DNA from: Stenotrophomonas rhizophila
Lineage (GTDB): Bacteria; Pseudomonadota; Gammaproteobacteria; Xanthomonadales; Xanthomonadaceae
NCBI RefSeq assembly: GCF_007667275.1
Contig: NZ_VDQT01000001.1
Span: 620,001-684,000 of the forward strand
DNA: 64,000 bases
Direction of reading: 5' to 3'
In this document: piece by piece, positions 25,467 through 34,494 of the stretch
Position numbering within the stretch: the stretch's first letter is position 1
Layout: each line of letters begins with the position of its first letter
Notes under the pieces: generated by a model
The model's database searches: none
Told to the model about the DNA's origin: nothing
Seen by the model: only the letters and a program-made list of their open reading frames with translations
Translations under genes and position numbers: made by a program

Positions 25467-28400
25467 TCACGCCGGCTCGATCACCGCGTCGCTGCCCTTA
25501 GGCGGCAGGCCCCTTGCCCGCCGCACGATGCGGCCGGTGGCGATCGCCATGTCGTCCAGCATGGCGTAGATGGTCGGCAGGAACAGCAGGCTGACCACGG
25601 TCGAGAACGCCAGGCCGCCGGCGATGGCACGCGCCATCGGGTAGTACGGCGGGCCGTCGCCCAGCAGCTGGGTGTCGGTCAACGAAATCGGGATCATCGC
25701 CAGGATCGCCGTGCCCATGGTCATCATGATCGGGCGCAGGCGCTCGCGCGAGCCTTCCACCAGCGCCTGGGTGCGGGCCATGCCGCGGCGGCGCAGGTTG
25801 TTGATGTGCTCGATCATCACGATGCCGTTGTTCACCACCACGCCCATCAATACCAGGATGCCGATGAAGGACATGATCCCGAACGACGTCCCGGTCAGCC
25901 AGAACAGCCAGAACACGCCGAAGATCGAGAACAGCACCCCGCTCATGATGGCAGCCGGGAACAGCAGCGATTCGAACACCGCCGCCATCACCACGTAGAT
26001 CATCACCAGCGCGATCACCAGGTTGAACATCATCTGCTGCATGGCTTCGTTGTCGTCGCCGAAATCCCCGCCGTCGAAGGTGAAGGTGTAGCCGGCCGGG
26101 AAGCTCATCGGCTTCAGCGTGTCCTCCATCGCCTTGCGGCCCTCCGGCGCGGTCACCTTCTCGGCCAGGTTGGCCTTGATGGTCAGCGTGGTCTGGCGAT
26201 TGGTACGCCCCACCCGCGTCGCCGACGGCTTGATGCTGACGTCGACCAGGCTCAGCAGCGGCACCGAACGCCCGTCGCCGGTGCGCACGGTGAAACTGGC
26301 CAGGTCTTCCGGGCTGCTCTGTTCGGCCCCGGCGAAACGCACCCACACCGGCACCTCGCTGTCGCCACGGCGGAACTCGCGCATCGGCGCACCGCGCAGG
26401 GCCAGGCCGACGAAACTGGCGACCTGTTCGGCATTGAACCCGAACGCGGCGGCGCGTTCGCGGTCGACATGGATCGACAGCTCGCTGCCCTTCTCGCCAT
26501 TGTCGATGCGTACGTCGCGCAGCTCCTTGCGCTGGGCCAGCAGCGGCACCACGTCCTCGCCGATCTGCTGCAGCATCTGGGTCGAATCACCCACCAGCTG
26601 CACCTCCACGCCCTTGCTGCCACCGCCGCCACCGTCGCCGCCCTGGTTGCCAACGATGTAGTCGGCACGTGCCGAGCGCGGCAGACCCTTGCGCAGCGAC
26701 TCCTGCACCGCCGCCATGTTGCCGGCGTGCTTCTCGTCCAGGGTTACGATGGTGCTGCTGCCTTCCTGCTCGCTGTACCAGGAATAGACCTGGGTGATGT
26801 GCAGCTTCTCGCGGTTCTGGTCCAGGTACTTTTCCACCCGCGCGACCTCGTCGGACATCTGCTCGCGGGTGAACGCGCCCTTCCAGTTGTAGCCGATGAA
26901 CACATCGGTGCCGCCTTCACCGCCGAACATGTCGACCTTGGTCAGCTTCATCGGTACCAGGCTGACCAGCACGACCAGCAGGATACCGAGTACGCTCCAG
27001 CCGCGGTGCTCCAGCGTCCACTGCAGCATCGTCGCATAGCGGCGCTGCAGCCGCGCGATCACGCCGCGCTGCGAATGCACCAGCTTGGGCGTCTGCATGC
27101 GCGCCGAGAGCATGGGGATCAGGCTCACTGCCACCAGCCACGACGCCATCAGCGAGACCGAAATGGTGATCGCGATCTGCGCCATGAAGATGCTGATGTT
27201 GTTGGTCTCGCCGAACAGGTTCGGCACGAACACGATGCAGTGGCACAGGGTGCCGGCGCTCAGCGCGATGGCCACGTTGCGGGTGCCGATGATCGACGCC
27301 TGCACCGGCTGGTCGGGCATGCGCTCGCGTTCCTGGTAGATGCTCTCCACCACCACCACCGCGTTGTCGACCAGCATGCCCACCGCCAGCAGCAGGCCCA
27401 TCATGGTCAGGATGTTGAGCGTGACCCCGACGAAGTACATGAAGCCGAGGGTGATCACGAAACAGATCGGGATCGCCAGCGTCACCATCAGCGTGGACGG
27501 CCAGTGGCGCAGGAAGAAGAACAGGACCGTCACCGACAGCAGCAGGCCTACCGCACCGGCCTCGGCCAGTTCCAGCAGCGACGAGGTCACCGTCTTGCCC
27601 TGGTTGTCGATCACCCGGATGTTGACGTCGCGCATCGACGGCTGCTTGCGGATCGATTCGACTTCGGCCAGCGCCGCGCGCGACACCTCCACCAGGTTGG
27701 CGCTGCGCTCCTTGTAGATGTCCAGGCCCACCGCCGGATTGCCGTCCAGGCGACGGCCGTAGGCCATCCGCGTGGGCTTGAGCCGGATCTCGGCGATGTC
27801 GCCCAGGCGCAGGCCCTTGGTGTCGATCACCAGCTCACGCAGCTCCTGCAGGTCGGTGATTTCGCCGACCGGCTGGATCCGCACGCGCTGGCCGTTGTCG
27901 TCGATCTGCCCGGCCGAGATCGAGAAGTTCAGCGTGCGCAGGCGCTCGCTCAGTTCGTTGATGCTCAGGTTGTGCGCGGTCAGCCGATCGGGACTGATCG
28001 CGATTTCAACCTCGTTCGGCGGCGCGCCCGAGATCTCCACCCGCGCCACCCCGGGAATGCGTTCGATGCGCCGCTTGAACTCGCGGTCCAGCATGTCGTA
28101 CGCGCCAGTGAGATCGGTGGCACTGGCCAGGCGCACCTTCAGCACCGGCTCGTCGCTGCTGGACCACTTGAACACGTTGTAGCGCTGCAGGTCGTCGGGC
28201 AGGTCGGAGCGGATCGCATCGATGCGCTCGCGCGCGTCGGAGGCGGCGATGGCGATGTCGCGATCCCAGTCGCTGAATTCGATGAAGATGCTGGCACCTT
28301 CGGAGGTGGCCTGGGAGCGCATGCGCTTGATCCCGGTCATTGTCGCCAGCGCTTCTTCGGTCGGTCGGATGATGGTGCGCTCGACTTCTTCCGGGGTAGA

Positions 28401-28559
28401 ACCCGTGTAAGGCACCTGCACGAACAGGAACGGCGCCGAGATGTCCGGCAGCGCCTCCAGTGGCAGCCGGAACGCGGCGATCAGCCCCACCACCACCAGC
28501 GAGACGAAGCACATGATGGTGGTGATGGGACGGCGGATGGAAAACTCGGCGATGCTCAT
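25467..28559 (-). CDS. RND efflux permease, second subunit
   Basis: This 1030-residue inner-membrane protein of the AcrB/HAE1 superfamily has two repeats of six helices and two large periplasmic loops. It starts MSIAEFSIRRPIT. At the proton-relay positions it has Asp-Asn in TM4 (GMLVDNAVVVVES) where AcrB has Asp-Asp, and Asn-Asn in TM10 (VVVNNGIVMIE) where AcrB has the essential Lys. It overlaps the other permease gene by 4 bp. A two-permease operon recalls MdtABC or SmeIJK, in which unlike subunits form mixed trimers. The substrate cannot be predicted, and no outer-membrane factor is encoded nearby. Confidence 0.9.
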   Translation of the reverse strand: MSIAEFSIRRPITTIMCFVSLVVVGLIAAFRLPLEALPDISAPFLFVQVPYTGSTPEEVERTIIRPTEEALATMTGIKRMRSQATSEGASIFIEFSDWDRDIAIAASDARERIDAIRSDLPDDLQRYNVFKWSSSDEPVLKVRLASATDLTGAYDMLDREFKRRIERIPGVARVEISGAPPNEVEIAISPDRLTAHNLSINELSERLRTLNFSISAGQIDDNGQRVRIQPVGEITDLQELRELVIDTKGLRLGDIAEIRLKPTRMAYGRRLDGNPAVGLDIYKERSANLVEVSRAALAEVESIRKQPSMRDVNIRVIDNQGKTVTSSLLELAEAGAVGLLLSVTVLFFFLRHWPSTLMVTLAIPICFVITLGFMYFVGVTLNILTMMGLLLAVGMLVDNAVVVVESIYQERERMPDQPVQASIIGTRNVAIALSAGTLCHCIVFVPNLFGETNNISIFMAQIAITISVSLMASWLVAVSLIPMLSARMQTPKLVHSQRGVIARLQRRYATMLQWTLEHRGWSVLGILLVVLVSLVPMKLTKVDMFGGEGGTDVFIGYNWKGAFTREQMSDEVARVEKYLDQNREKLHITQVYSWYSEQEGSSTIVTLDEKHAGNMAAVQESLRKGLPRSARADYIVGNQGGDGGGGGSKGVEVQLVGDSTQMLQQIGEDVVPLLAQRKELRDVRIDNGEKGSELSIHVDRERAAAFGFNAEQVASFVGLALRGAPMREFRRGDSEVPVWVRFAGAEQSSPEDLASFTVRTGDGRSVPLLSLVDVSIKPSATRVGRTNRQTTLTIKANLAEKVTAPEGRKAMEDTLKPMSFPAGYTFTFDGGDFGDDNEAMQQMMFNLVIALVMIYVVMAAVFESLLFPAAIMSGVLFSIFGVFWLFWLTGTSFGIMSFIGILVLMGVVVNNGIVMIEHINNLRRRGMARTQALVEGSRERLRPIMMTMGTAILAMIPISLTDTQLLGDGPPYYPMARAIAGGLAFSTVVSLLFLPTIYAMLDDMAIATGRIVRRARGLPPKGSDAVIEPA

Positions 28560-31500
28560 GCCGGCTCCTGTGCCGCGTCGCCGGCCGGTCCGACCGCCGC
28601 GCCCCGGTGCGCATGCTGGCGGCCCCGCTCGCGGTAGTAGGCATCGCCGCGGCGATCCAGCAGGTCGTACACCACCGGGATCACCAGCAGGGTCAACAGG
28701 GTGGACACCAGCAGGCCACCGATGACGGTGATCGCCATCGGCGCGCGCACTTCCGCGCCCTCGCCCATCGCCACCGCCAGCGGCAGGAACCCGAACAGCG
28801 TGCACAGCGTGGTCATGATGATCGGCCGCAGGCGCGAGCGCGCGCCTTCCACCAGCGCTTCGTGCTTGGCCACCCCGGCCTCGCGCAGCTGGTTGACCTT
28901 GTCGATCAGGATGATCGCGTTCTTGGTCACCAGGCCGACCAGCAGGATCAGGCCGATGAACACCACCACCGAGATCGGCTTGCCGGTGAGCATCAGCGCC
29001 AGGATCGCGCCGACCAGCGCCAGCGGGATGGTGAACAGGATCACGAACGGATGCAGCAGCGATTCGAACTGCGAGGCCATCACCAGGTACACCAGGAAGA
29101 TCGCCAGGCCGAAGGCGAAGATCAGCGAGCGCGCCGATTCGGCCAGCTCCTCGCCCTGCCCGCCGATATGCATGCCAACGCCGGCACCCAGCGGATCCTT
29201 GGCCACCATGTCCTGCACTTCGCGCACGGCGCCGCCCAGGTCGATGTCGCGCAGGTTGGCCGAGACCACCGCGACGCGGGTCTGGTCGGCGCGATGGATC
29301 TCGCTCGGACCGTTGGTGGCGACCACTTCGGCCACCGCGTCCAGCGTCACCGGGCGCGTGCTGCCCGGGTTGACGATCAGGCGGCGGATGCTTTCCACGC
29401 TGGCACGGTCGCCTTCCTGCGCACGGACCAGGACGTCGATCTTGCGGTCGCGGAAGCTGTAACGGGTGGCCACGTCACCGCGCACCTTCTTGACCACCAC
29501 ATCGGCGATCTGCCGCGTGGTCAGGCCGAGTGCGCCGGCACGTTCCTGGTCGAAGCGGATCTGGATTTCGGGGAAGCCCTCTTCCACGGTCGACTTCACG
29601 TCGGCGTAGTGCGGATTGCTGCGCAGGCGCGCAGCCAAGGCCTGACCGGCGCGTTCCAGCGTGGCCATGTCCTGGCCGCGCAGTTCCACTTCCAGCGGCG
29701 TGGAGAAGCTGAACAACGCCGGCCGCGCGAAGTCGACCTGCACGCCCGGGTGGCCGCGCATCGAGTCGCGAAGGCGCTCGGTGATCGCCGCCTCGGTGCG
29801 CGCACTGCCGCCGTCGGCCATGACCACGGTCAGCTTGCCGATGTTTTCGCCGCTCTCGGTCGGGCTGGCATCCAGCCGCGTACCGCTGCCGCTGACGCCA
29901 TACAACGAGGTGATGCTGTCGTCCTTGGCATGCGCCAGCTGCAGCTCGCGCACCAGCGCATCGGTCTGCTTCAGCGGCGTGCCGGCCGGCAGCTTGGCGG
30001 TCATCTCGAACCGATCCTGGGCCAGCTGCGGGATCAGGTCCGCGCCCAGCATCGGCACCACGGCCAGGGTGGCGACGAAGGCCAGCCCGGCCAGACCCAG
30101 CACCTTGCCGGGATGGGCCAGCGCGCTCGGCAACAGCCGCAGGTAGCCACGTTCGGCGCCCGAGTACGGCTTCATCGCCAGGTCGCTGGCCTTGCGCATC
30201 ACCGGACCGATCACCGCGGTGAGTCCGCGCCACAGCTTCACCACCATCCAGGCGATGCCGAACACGGTCCAGCGCAGCAGTGCGCCCAGCCCGCGGCGGC
30301 TTCCGGCCACCGGCTTCAGCCAGCGCTGTTGCGGCTGCCAGGCGGCCTGCGCCTGCTCTTCCGGGAACGCCAGCGGCGGCCGACCCTTCAGCGAGCTCAG
30401 CATCGGGATCAGGGTCATCGCCACCAGCAGCGAGATCGCGATGGCGATGGCCACGGTCAAGGCCTGGTCGCGGAACAGCTGCCCGGCGATGCCATCGACG
30501 AACACCAGCGGCAGGAACACCGCAATGGTGGTCAGGGTCGAGGCGACCACGGCCATGCTGACCTCGCGGGTGCCGACGATGGCGGCCTGCAGCACCCCGA
30601 GGCCACGCTCGCGCGCCTTGGCGATGCTTTCCAGCACCACGATCGAATCGTCCACCACCAGGCCGGTGGCCAGTGCCAGCCCGCCCAGCGACATCACGTT
30701 CAGGCTCAGCCCCAGCTGGCCCATGAAGAAGAACGTGGTGATGATCGAGACCGGCAGCGACAGGCTGATCACGAAGGTGCTCCAGCCATCGCGCAGGAAC
30801 AGGAAGATGATCAGGATCGCCAGCAGGCCGCCGATCACCGCATCCTTCTTGACGTCGCTGATCGCGTGTTCGATGAAGCGCGACTGGTCTTCGATGGTGG
30901 TCAGCTCGGCGTCGCCGGGGATCTGCGCCTTGATCTGCTCGAGTTTCGCGCGCAGCGCTTCGGCGGTGGCGACGGTGTTGGCATCGCCCTCCTTGTAGAT
31001 CGCCAGCTCCACCGCTTCGCGGCCGCCCAGACGGATGATCGCTTCGCGTTCCTTGTAGCCCTGGCGCACCGTGGCCACGTCCTTCAGGCGCACCGGCACG
31101 CCGTTGGCGATGTTGGTCGAGCTGCTGCTGGATGCACTCTGCGCTGCCGAGGCGGCAGCGACGGCGGCATCCGAACCGGTCGACGCGGCAATGGCGAACA
31201 TCTGCTGCATGGCCGCGTCCGCAGCGCTGCCGGTGCTGCTCTGGGTGGTCACCAGCAGGTTGCGGATGTCTTCCAGGTCGGCGAACTGGTTGACGGTGCG
31301 CACCAGGAAGCGCTGCGAGCCTTCCTCCAGGCGCCCGCCGGAAATGTTGATGTTCTCTTCCTTCAGCCGCTTGATGACGTTGTCGATCGGCAGGTTGAGC
31401 TGGGCCAGCTTCTGCTGGTCGATGTCGACCTGGATCTCGTCTTCAAGGCCGCCGCCCACCTTCACCGCGGCCACGCCGGCCACCGGTTCGAGTTTCTTCT

Positions 31501-32071
31501 TCAGGTCCTCGTCGGCATAGCGGCGCAGCGCGGTGAGCTGGCGCACGGCGTCGGCATCGCTGGCAGGATCGCCCTTGGCCGCGATCACCAGCCGCATGAT
31601 CGGCGCGGTGGACGGATTGAAGCGCAGCAGCACCGGGGCCTTGGCCTCCAGTGGCAGGTTCAGCGCTTCCATCTTGTCGCGCACCTCCAGGCTGGCCTGG
31701 TCCATGTTGGTGCCCCAGGCGAACTCCAGCACCACGTCGCTCTGCCCGGTGCGCGAAATCGACTTGAGCTTGCGCAGGTTCTTGACCACGCCCACCGCTT
31801 CCTCAACCGGCTCGGTGATCAGGGTTTCGATTTCGCTGGGCGCCGCACCGGTGTATTCGGTGCGCACGGTCAGGGTCGGATAGCTCAGGTCGGGCAGCAG
31901 GTTGACCTTGAGGTTGCCGAGTGCGATCAGCCCGAACAGCACGAGCGTGATCATGAACATGAAAATGGTGACGCGGCGGCGGGTGGCGAACTCCACCAGT
32001 CCGCCGCCGGTTGCGCCCGGGTGGTCGCCCGGGTGCGGTTCGCTGCCGTGATCGTGGCCGGCGGAACTCAT
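28556..32071 (-). CDS. RND efflux permease, first subunit
   Basis: This 1171-residue RND permease is longer than AcrB (1049). The relay residues are intact: Asp-Asp in TM4 (GLVVDDSIVVLES) and Lys in TM10 (GLVTKNAILIDKVNQ). Two additions explain the length. One is a low-complexity Ala/Ser stretch of about 50 residues in the first periplasmic loop (AAMQQMFAIAASTGSDAA onward). The other is a long linker around the middle transmembrane segments. The N-terminus before TM1 is His-rich (GHDHGSEPHPGDHPG). It overlaps the adaptor gene and the second permease gene by 4 bp each, so all three are coupled. Confidence 0.9.
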   Translation of the reverse strand: MSSAGHDHGSEPHPGDHPGATGGGLVEFATRRRVTIFMFMITLVLFGLIALGNLKVNLLPDLSYPTLTVRTEYTGAAPSEIETLITEPVEEAVGVVKNLRKLKSISRTGQSDVVLEFAWGTNMDQASLEVRDKMEALNLPLEAKAPVLLRFNPSTAPIMRLVIAAKGDPASDADAVRQLTALRRYADEDLKKKLEPVAGVAAVKVGGGLEDEIQVDIDQQKLAQLNLPIDNVIKRLKEENINISGGRLEEGSQRFLVRTVNQFADLEDIRNLLVTTQSSTGSAADAAMQQMFAIAASTGSDAAVAAASAAQSASSSSSTNIANGVPVRLKDVATVRQGYKEREAIIRLGGREAVELAIYKEGDANTVATAEALRAKLEQIKAQIPGDAELTTIEDQSRFIEHAISDVKKDAVIGGLLAILIIFLFLRDGWSTFVISLSLPVSIITTFFFMGQLGLSLNVMSLGGLALATGLVVDDSIVVLESIAKARERGLGVLQAAIVGTREVSMAVVASTLTTIAVFLPLVFVDGIAGQLFRDQALTVAIAIAISLLVAMTLIPMLSSLKGRPPLAFPEEQAQAAWQPQQRWLKPVAGSRRGLGALLRWTVFGIAWMVVKLWRGLTAVIGPVMRKASDLAMKPYSGAERGYLRLLPSALAHPGKVLGLAGLAFVATLAVVPMLGADLIPQLAQDRFEMTAKLPAGTPLKQTDALVRELQLAHAKDDSITSLYGVSGSGTRLDASPTESGENIGKLTVVMADGGSARTEAAITERLRDSMRGHPGVQVDFARPALFSFSTPLEVELRGQDMATLERAGQALAARLRSNPHYADVKSTVEEGFPEIQIRFDQERAGALGLTTRQIADVVVKKVRGDVATRYSFRDRKIDVLVRAQEGDRASVESIRRLIVNPGSTRPVTLDAVAEVVATNGPSEIHRADQTRVAVVSANLRDIDLGGAVREVQDMVAKDPLGAGVGMHIGGQGEELAESARSLIFAFGLAIFLVYLVMASQFESLLHPFVILFTIPLALVGAILALMLTGKPISVVVFIGLILLVGLVTKNAIILIDKVNQLREAGVAKHEALVEGARSRLRPIIMTTLCTLFGFLPLAVAMGEGAEVRAPMAITVIGGLLVSTLLTLLVIPVVYDLLDRRGDAYYRERGRQHAHRGAAVGPAGDAAQEPA

Positions 32072-33216
32072 TGACGGGTCTCCGCCTTGGCCGGTGCGGC
32101 CTTGCTGGCCACGGCCGGTGCCGGCTTGTCGCCGATCACCTGCACCGCCGTGCCGTCGCGCAGGGCGACCTTGCCGGCGGTGACCACCCTGTCGCCGACC
32201 GCCAGCCCGTCGCGGATTTCCACCCACGGGCCTTCGGCGTAGCCGAGCTTGATCGGCACCCGCGCCACCTTGCCGTCGCGCACGCGGAACACCGCCGGAT
32301 CGCCATCATCGAGCAGGGCCAGGCGCGGGACCACCAGGGCATCGGCGCGCTGGTCGTAGTCGATGCGGATGCGCCCGAACATGCCTGGCTGCAGGCCGGC
32401 GGCGTCTTCGCCGAAGCCGCTGACCACGCGGAAGGTGCCGCTGCCGGCGTCGACCACGGGGGAAATGCGATCGACCGTGCCCGGGAAGGACTTGCCGGGC
32501 AGCGCGTCGGCCACCAGCGTCACCGGCTGGCCGGGCCGCAGCGTGGCCAGCTCGCGCTCGGGCACGTTGAGGGTGGCTTCCAGCCGCGAGTTGTCGACGA
32601 TGCGGAAGATCGGCGTGTTGATCTGCACGAAGTTGCCGGTCTTGATCGACCGCGAAGCGATCACGCCGGAGATCGGCGCCACCACCGTGGTGTAGGACAG
32701 CTCCAGCGTCGCCAGGCGGTACTGCGCGCGCGCATTTTCCAGGTCGTAGCGCAGCTGGTCGACGTCGGCGGCGCTGACCATCTGCTGGTCGACCAGCCGG
32801 TTGGCGCGCTGATAGCTGTTTTCCAGCTTGCGCATCTGCGCTTCGCTCTGCGCCACCGCCAGGCGTGCGCGGTCCGGGTCCAGCCGCACCAGCGGCTGGC
32901 CGGCGCGGACCTGTTGTCCTTCCTCGACCAGCACCGCGAGCGCCACGCCGGAGGTCTTGGCCACCACCTGCGATTCGGCGCGCGCTTCCAGCGCGGCGGT
33001 GCCGGTGTAGCTGGCCGCGACCGCGCGGCGGCTCGCCGCCACCGCTTCGACCGGCACCGCTTCGGGCGCTTTTTCGGCCTTGGCGTCCTTTTCAGCCGCG
33101 GACGCCTCGCCGGCCGGGCCGCCGGCCCCGCAGCCGCCGAGCAGCAGCGTCGTGGTGATGAGCAGCGCGGCGGCGCAGGTTCCGGTGCGGCCGGGCAGAA
33201 GAGAGATTCGCAACAT
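32068..33216 (-). CDS. RND efflux periplasmic adaptor (membrane fusion lipoprotein)
   Basis: This 382-residue HlyD/AcrA-type adaptor has a signal peptide ending in the lipobox LLGGC (cysteine about residue 26). An Ala/Lys-rich linker follows, then lipoyl half-motifs (ARAESQVVAKTSGVA and VVAPISGVIASRSIKTG) flanking an alpha-hairpin, beta-barrel and membrane-proximal domains. It should bridge the two permeases to a TolC-type channel encoded elsewhere. It is first in the operon. The start MLRISLLPGR is chosen by the signal peptide. Confidence 0.92.
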   Translation of the reverse strand: MLRISLLPGRTGTCAAALLITTTLLLGGCGAGGPAGEASAAEKDAKAEKAPEAVPVEAVAASRRAVAASYTGTAALEARAESQVVAKTSGVALAVLVEEGQQVRAGQPLVRLDPDRARLAVAQSEAQMRKLENSYQRANRLVDQQMVSAADVDQLRYDLENARAQYRLATLELSYTTVVAPISGVIASRSIKTGNFVQINTPIFRIVDNSRLEATLNVPERELATLRPGQPVTLVADALPGKSFPGTVDRISPVVDAGSGTFRVVSGFGEDAAGLQPGMFGRIRIDYDQRADALVVPRLALLDDGDPAVFRVRDGKVARVPIKLGYAEGPWVEIRDGLAVGDRVVTAGKVALRDGTAVQVIGDKPAPAVASKAAPAKAETRQ

Positions 33217-33334
33217 CGTCGTGTCCCTGAAGGATGCGTGGGCAGGTGTGGTAGCAAAGTAATGCACCACGTCACGACAACACCATATCCCAAAGGTCAT
33301 GGTGACCTGCAGCCGCTTGTCGGCAATGCCCGGT

Positions 33335-33363
33335 TTCAGCTAGATGAAAACGCAGGCTATACT
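33335..33363 (+). promoter_or_regulatory. Candidate promoter of the cytochrome c pair
   Basis: TATACT at 33358-33363 is a good -10. A weak -35-like TTCAGC lies 17 bp upstream. The leader to the first cytochrome gene would be about 50 nt. Confidence 0.4.
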
Positions 33364-33422
33364 CGGGTCAGTTCCGTACCCCACGCCGGAACGACCAGAA
33401 CCCGTATACCGGAAACGACATC

Positions 33423-33818
33423 ATGCGCCCGCAGCCGCTCGCCGCTTGTCTTGCTCTGGCCGTCCTCCTGCCCTTCGGGGTTGCCGTCCAGGCCGCACCT
33501 GCCGTACCCGCAGTTCCCGCCCCACCCGCCGCTGCCCCGGCAGCCGCGCCCGCCGCCCCGGCCCTCACCGGGCAGTTCGACAACGGCCGGGTGCTGGCCT
33601 ACACCTGCCAGGGGTGCCACGGCATCACCGGCTACAAGAACGCCTACCCCAGTTACCGGGTACCGAAGATCGGTGGGCAGACCCAGCAGTACCTCAGCCA
33701 GGCGCTGAGCGAGTACCGCCAGGGCAAGCGCCGGCATCCGACGATGCAGGCGCAGTCGATGAGTTTCAGCGAACAGGAGATCGCCGATCTCGCTGTTTAC
33801 CTGTCCACCGTCAAATAA
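33423..33818 (+). CDS. Periplasmic class I cytochrome c (c4/c553-like)
   Basis: This 131-residue protein has a signal peptide (cut about residue 24), an Ala/Pro-rich linker, and one haem domain. The haem c site is CQGCH (about residue 62). A downstream Met (HPTMQAQSMSF) could be the sixth ligand, and the family ending EIADLAVYLS is present. The IGGQTQQYLSQALSEYRQGKR segment is typical of cytochrome c4 halves. It probably carries electrons in the periplasm to an oxidase or other acceptor encoded elsewhere. It is followed 8 bp later by a second cytochrome, and together they resemble a split dihaem c4. Confidence 0.88.
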   Translation: MRPQPLAACLALAVLLPFGVAVQAAPAVPAVPAPPAAAPAAAPAAPALTGQFDNGRVLAYTCQGCHGITGYKNAYPSYRVPKIGGQTQQYLSQALSEYRQGKRRHPTMQAQSMSFSEQEIADLAVYLSTVK

Positions 33819-33826
33819 GCGCGCTC

Positions 33827-34288
33827 ATGACGAAAGCCACGCCGTTCAAGCGTTACGCCATCGCCCTGTCCGTTACTCTGCTGCTGGCTGCGTGCTCGCA
33901 GTCGCAGGTGGAAAACAGCGCAGATTCCGCCGCCGACCCGGGCCACGCCAGTGGCGAGCATGGGTCGGGCTCATCCGCCGGCCTGCCCACCGGCCGCATT
34001 GCCCAGGGCCAGGGCCGCGCCCAGGTCCGCAGCAAGGCCACCAACCAGAGCTGCATCGACTGCCACGGCGTCGACGGCAACAACCCGATCGACCCGACCT
34101 ACCCCAAACTGGGCGGGCAGTACGGCGACTATCTGGCGCATGCCCTGCAGGCCTACCGTTCGGGGGATCGCCAGCATGCGCTGATGACCCCGCAGGCGGC
34201 GGACCTGAGCGACCAGGACATTGCCGACCTGGCCGCGTATTTTGGATCGCGACCGAGCCAGCTGCGGGACCTGCACGGGGTCAAATGA
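33827..34288 (+). CDS. Class I cytochrome c, lipoprotein form
   Basis: This 153-residue protein has a lipoprotein signal (TLLLAACSQ, cysteine about residue 23), then a Gly/Ser/His-rich spacer of about 40 residues. One haem domain follows with CIDCH (about residue 85), LGGQYGDYLAHALQAYRSG, the Met of HALMTPQAADLS, and DIADLAAYFGS. Lipidation suggests a membrane-tethered partner of the soluble cytochrome just upstream. The GCGCTC before the ATG is a poor ribosome-binding site, so translation may be coupled to the upstream gene. Confidence 0.87.
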   Translation: MTKATPFKRYAIALSVTLLLAACSQSQVENSADSAADPGHASGEHGSGSSAGLPTGRIAQGQGRAQVRSKATNQSCIDCHGVDGNNPIDPTYPKLGGQYGDYLAHALQAYRSGDRQHALMTPQAADLSDQDIADLAAYFGSRPSQLRDLHGVK

Positions 34289-34324
34289 TCTGCGCGCCAT
34301 GCGTGTGATCCCACGGATTCCGTG

Positions 34325-34405
34325 GGACACGCATGGCGTGTCGCTACGATCCAACGCCATCGGCCTGTGCGCGTAGCGGTTCGTAGGGACGCGCCATGCG
34401 TGTCC
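34325..34405. repeat. Inverted pair of SMAG palindromes
   Basis: 34325-34347 (reverse) and 34383-34405 (forward) share the stem GGACACGC / GCGTGTC, with one change in the second. They lie between the convergent cytochrome and uup genes. The upstream half-motif CGCGCCATGCGTGTG near 34293 may be an eroded third copy. Confidence 0.8.
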
Positions 34406-34494
34406 ACCGCGCGCAGCGCGGCCAGGGCATCCGAAGGCATTCCAACGCCGCTCCCGACACCGGGACCGACGTGTGGACCCGCCGAAGCCGCAGA

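Noticed and set aside
25446..32074. Plus-strand frames of more than 1000 codons opposite the RND permeases
   Set aside because: They are antisense shadows of the two permease genes. Both permeases have clear RND motifs on the minus strand.
33827..34288. The second cytochrome as a frameshifted continuation of the first
   Set aside because: It has its own start, lipoprotein signal and haem site, so it is a separate gene.
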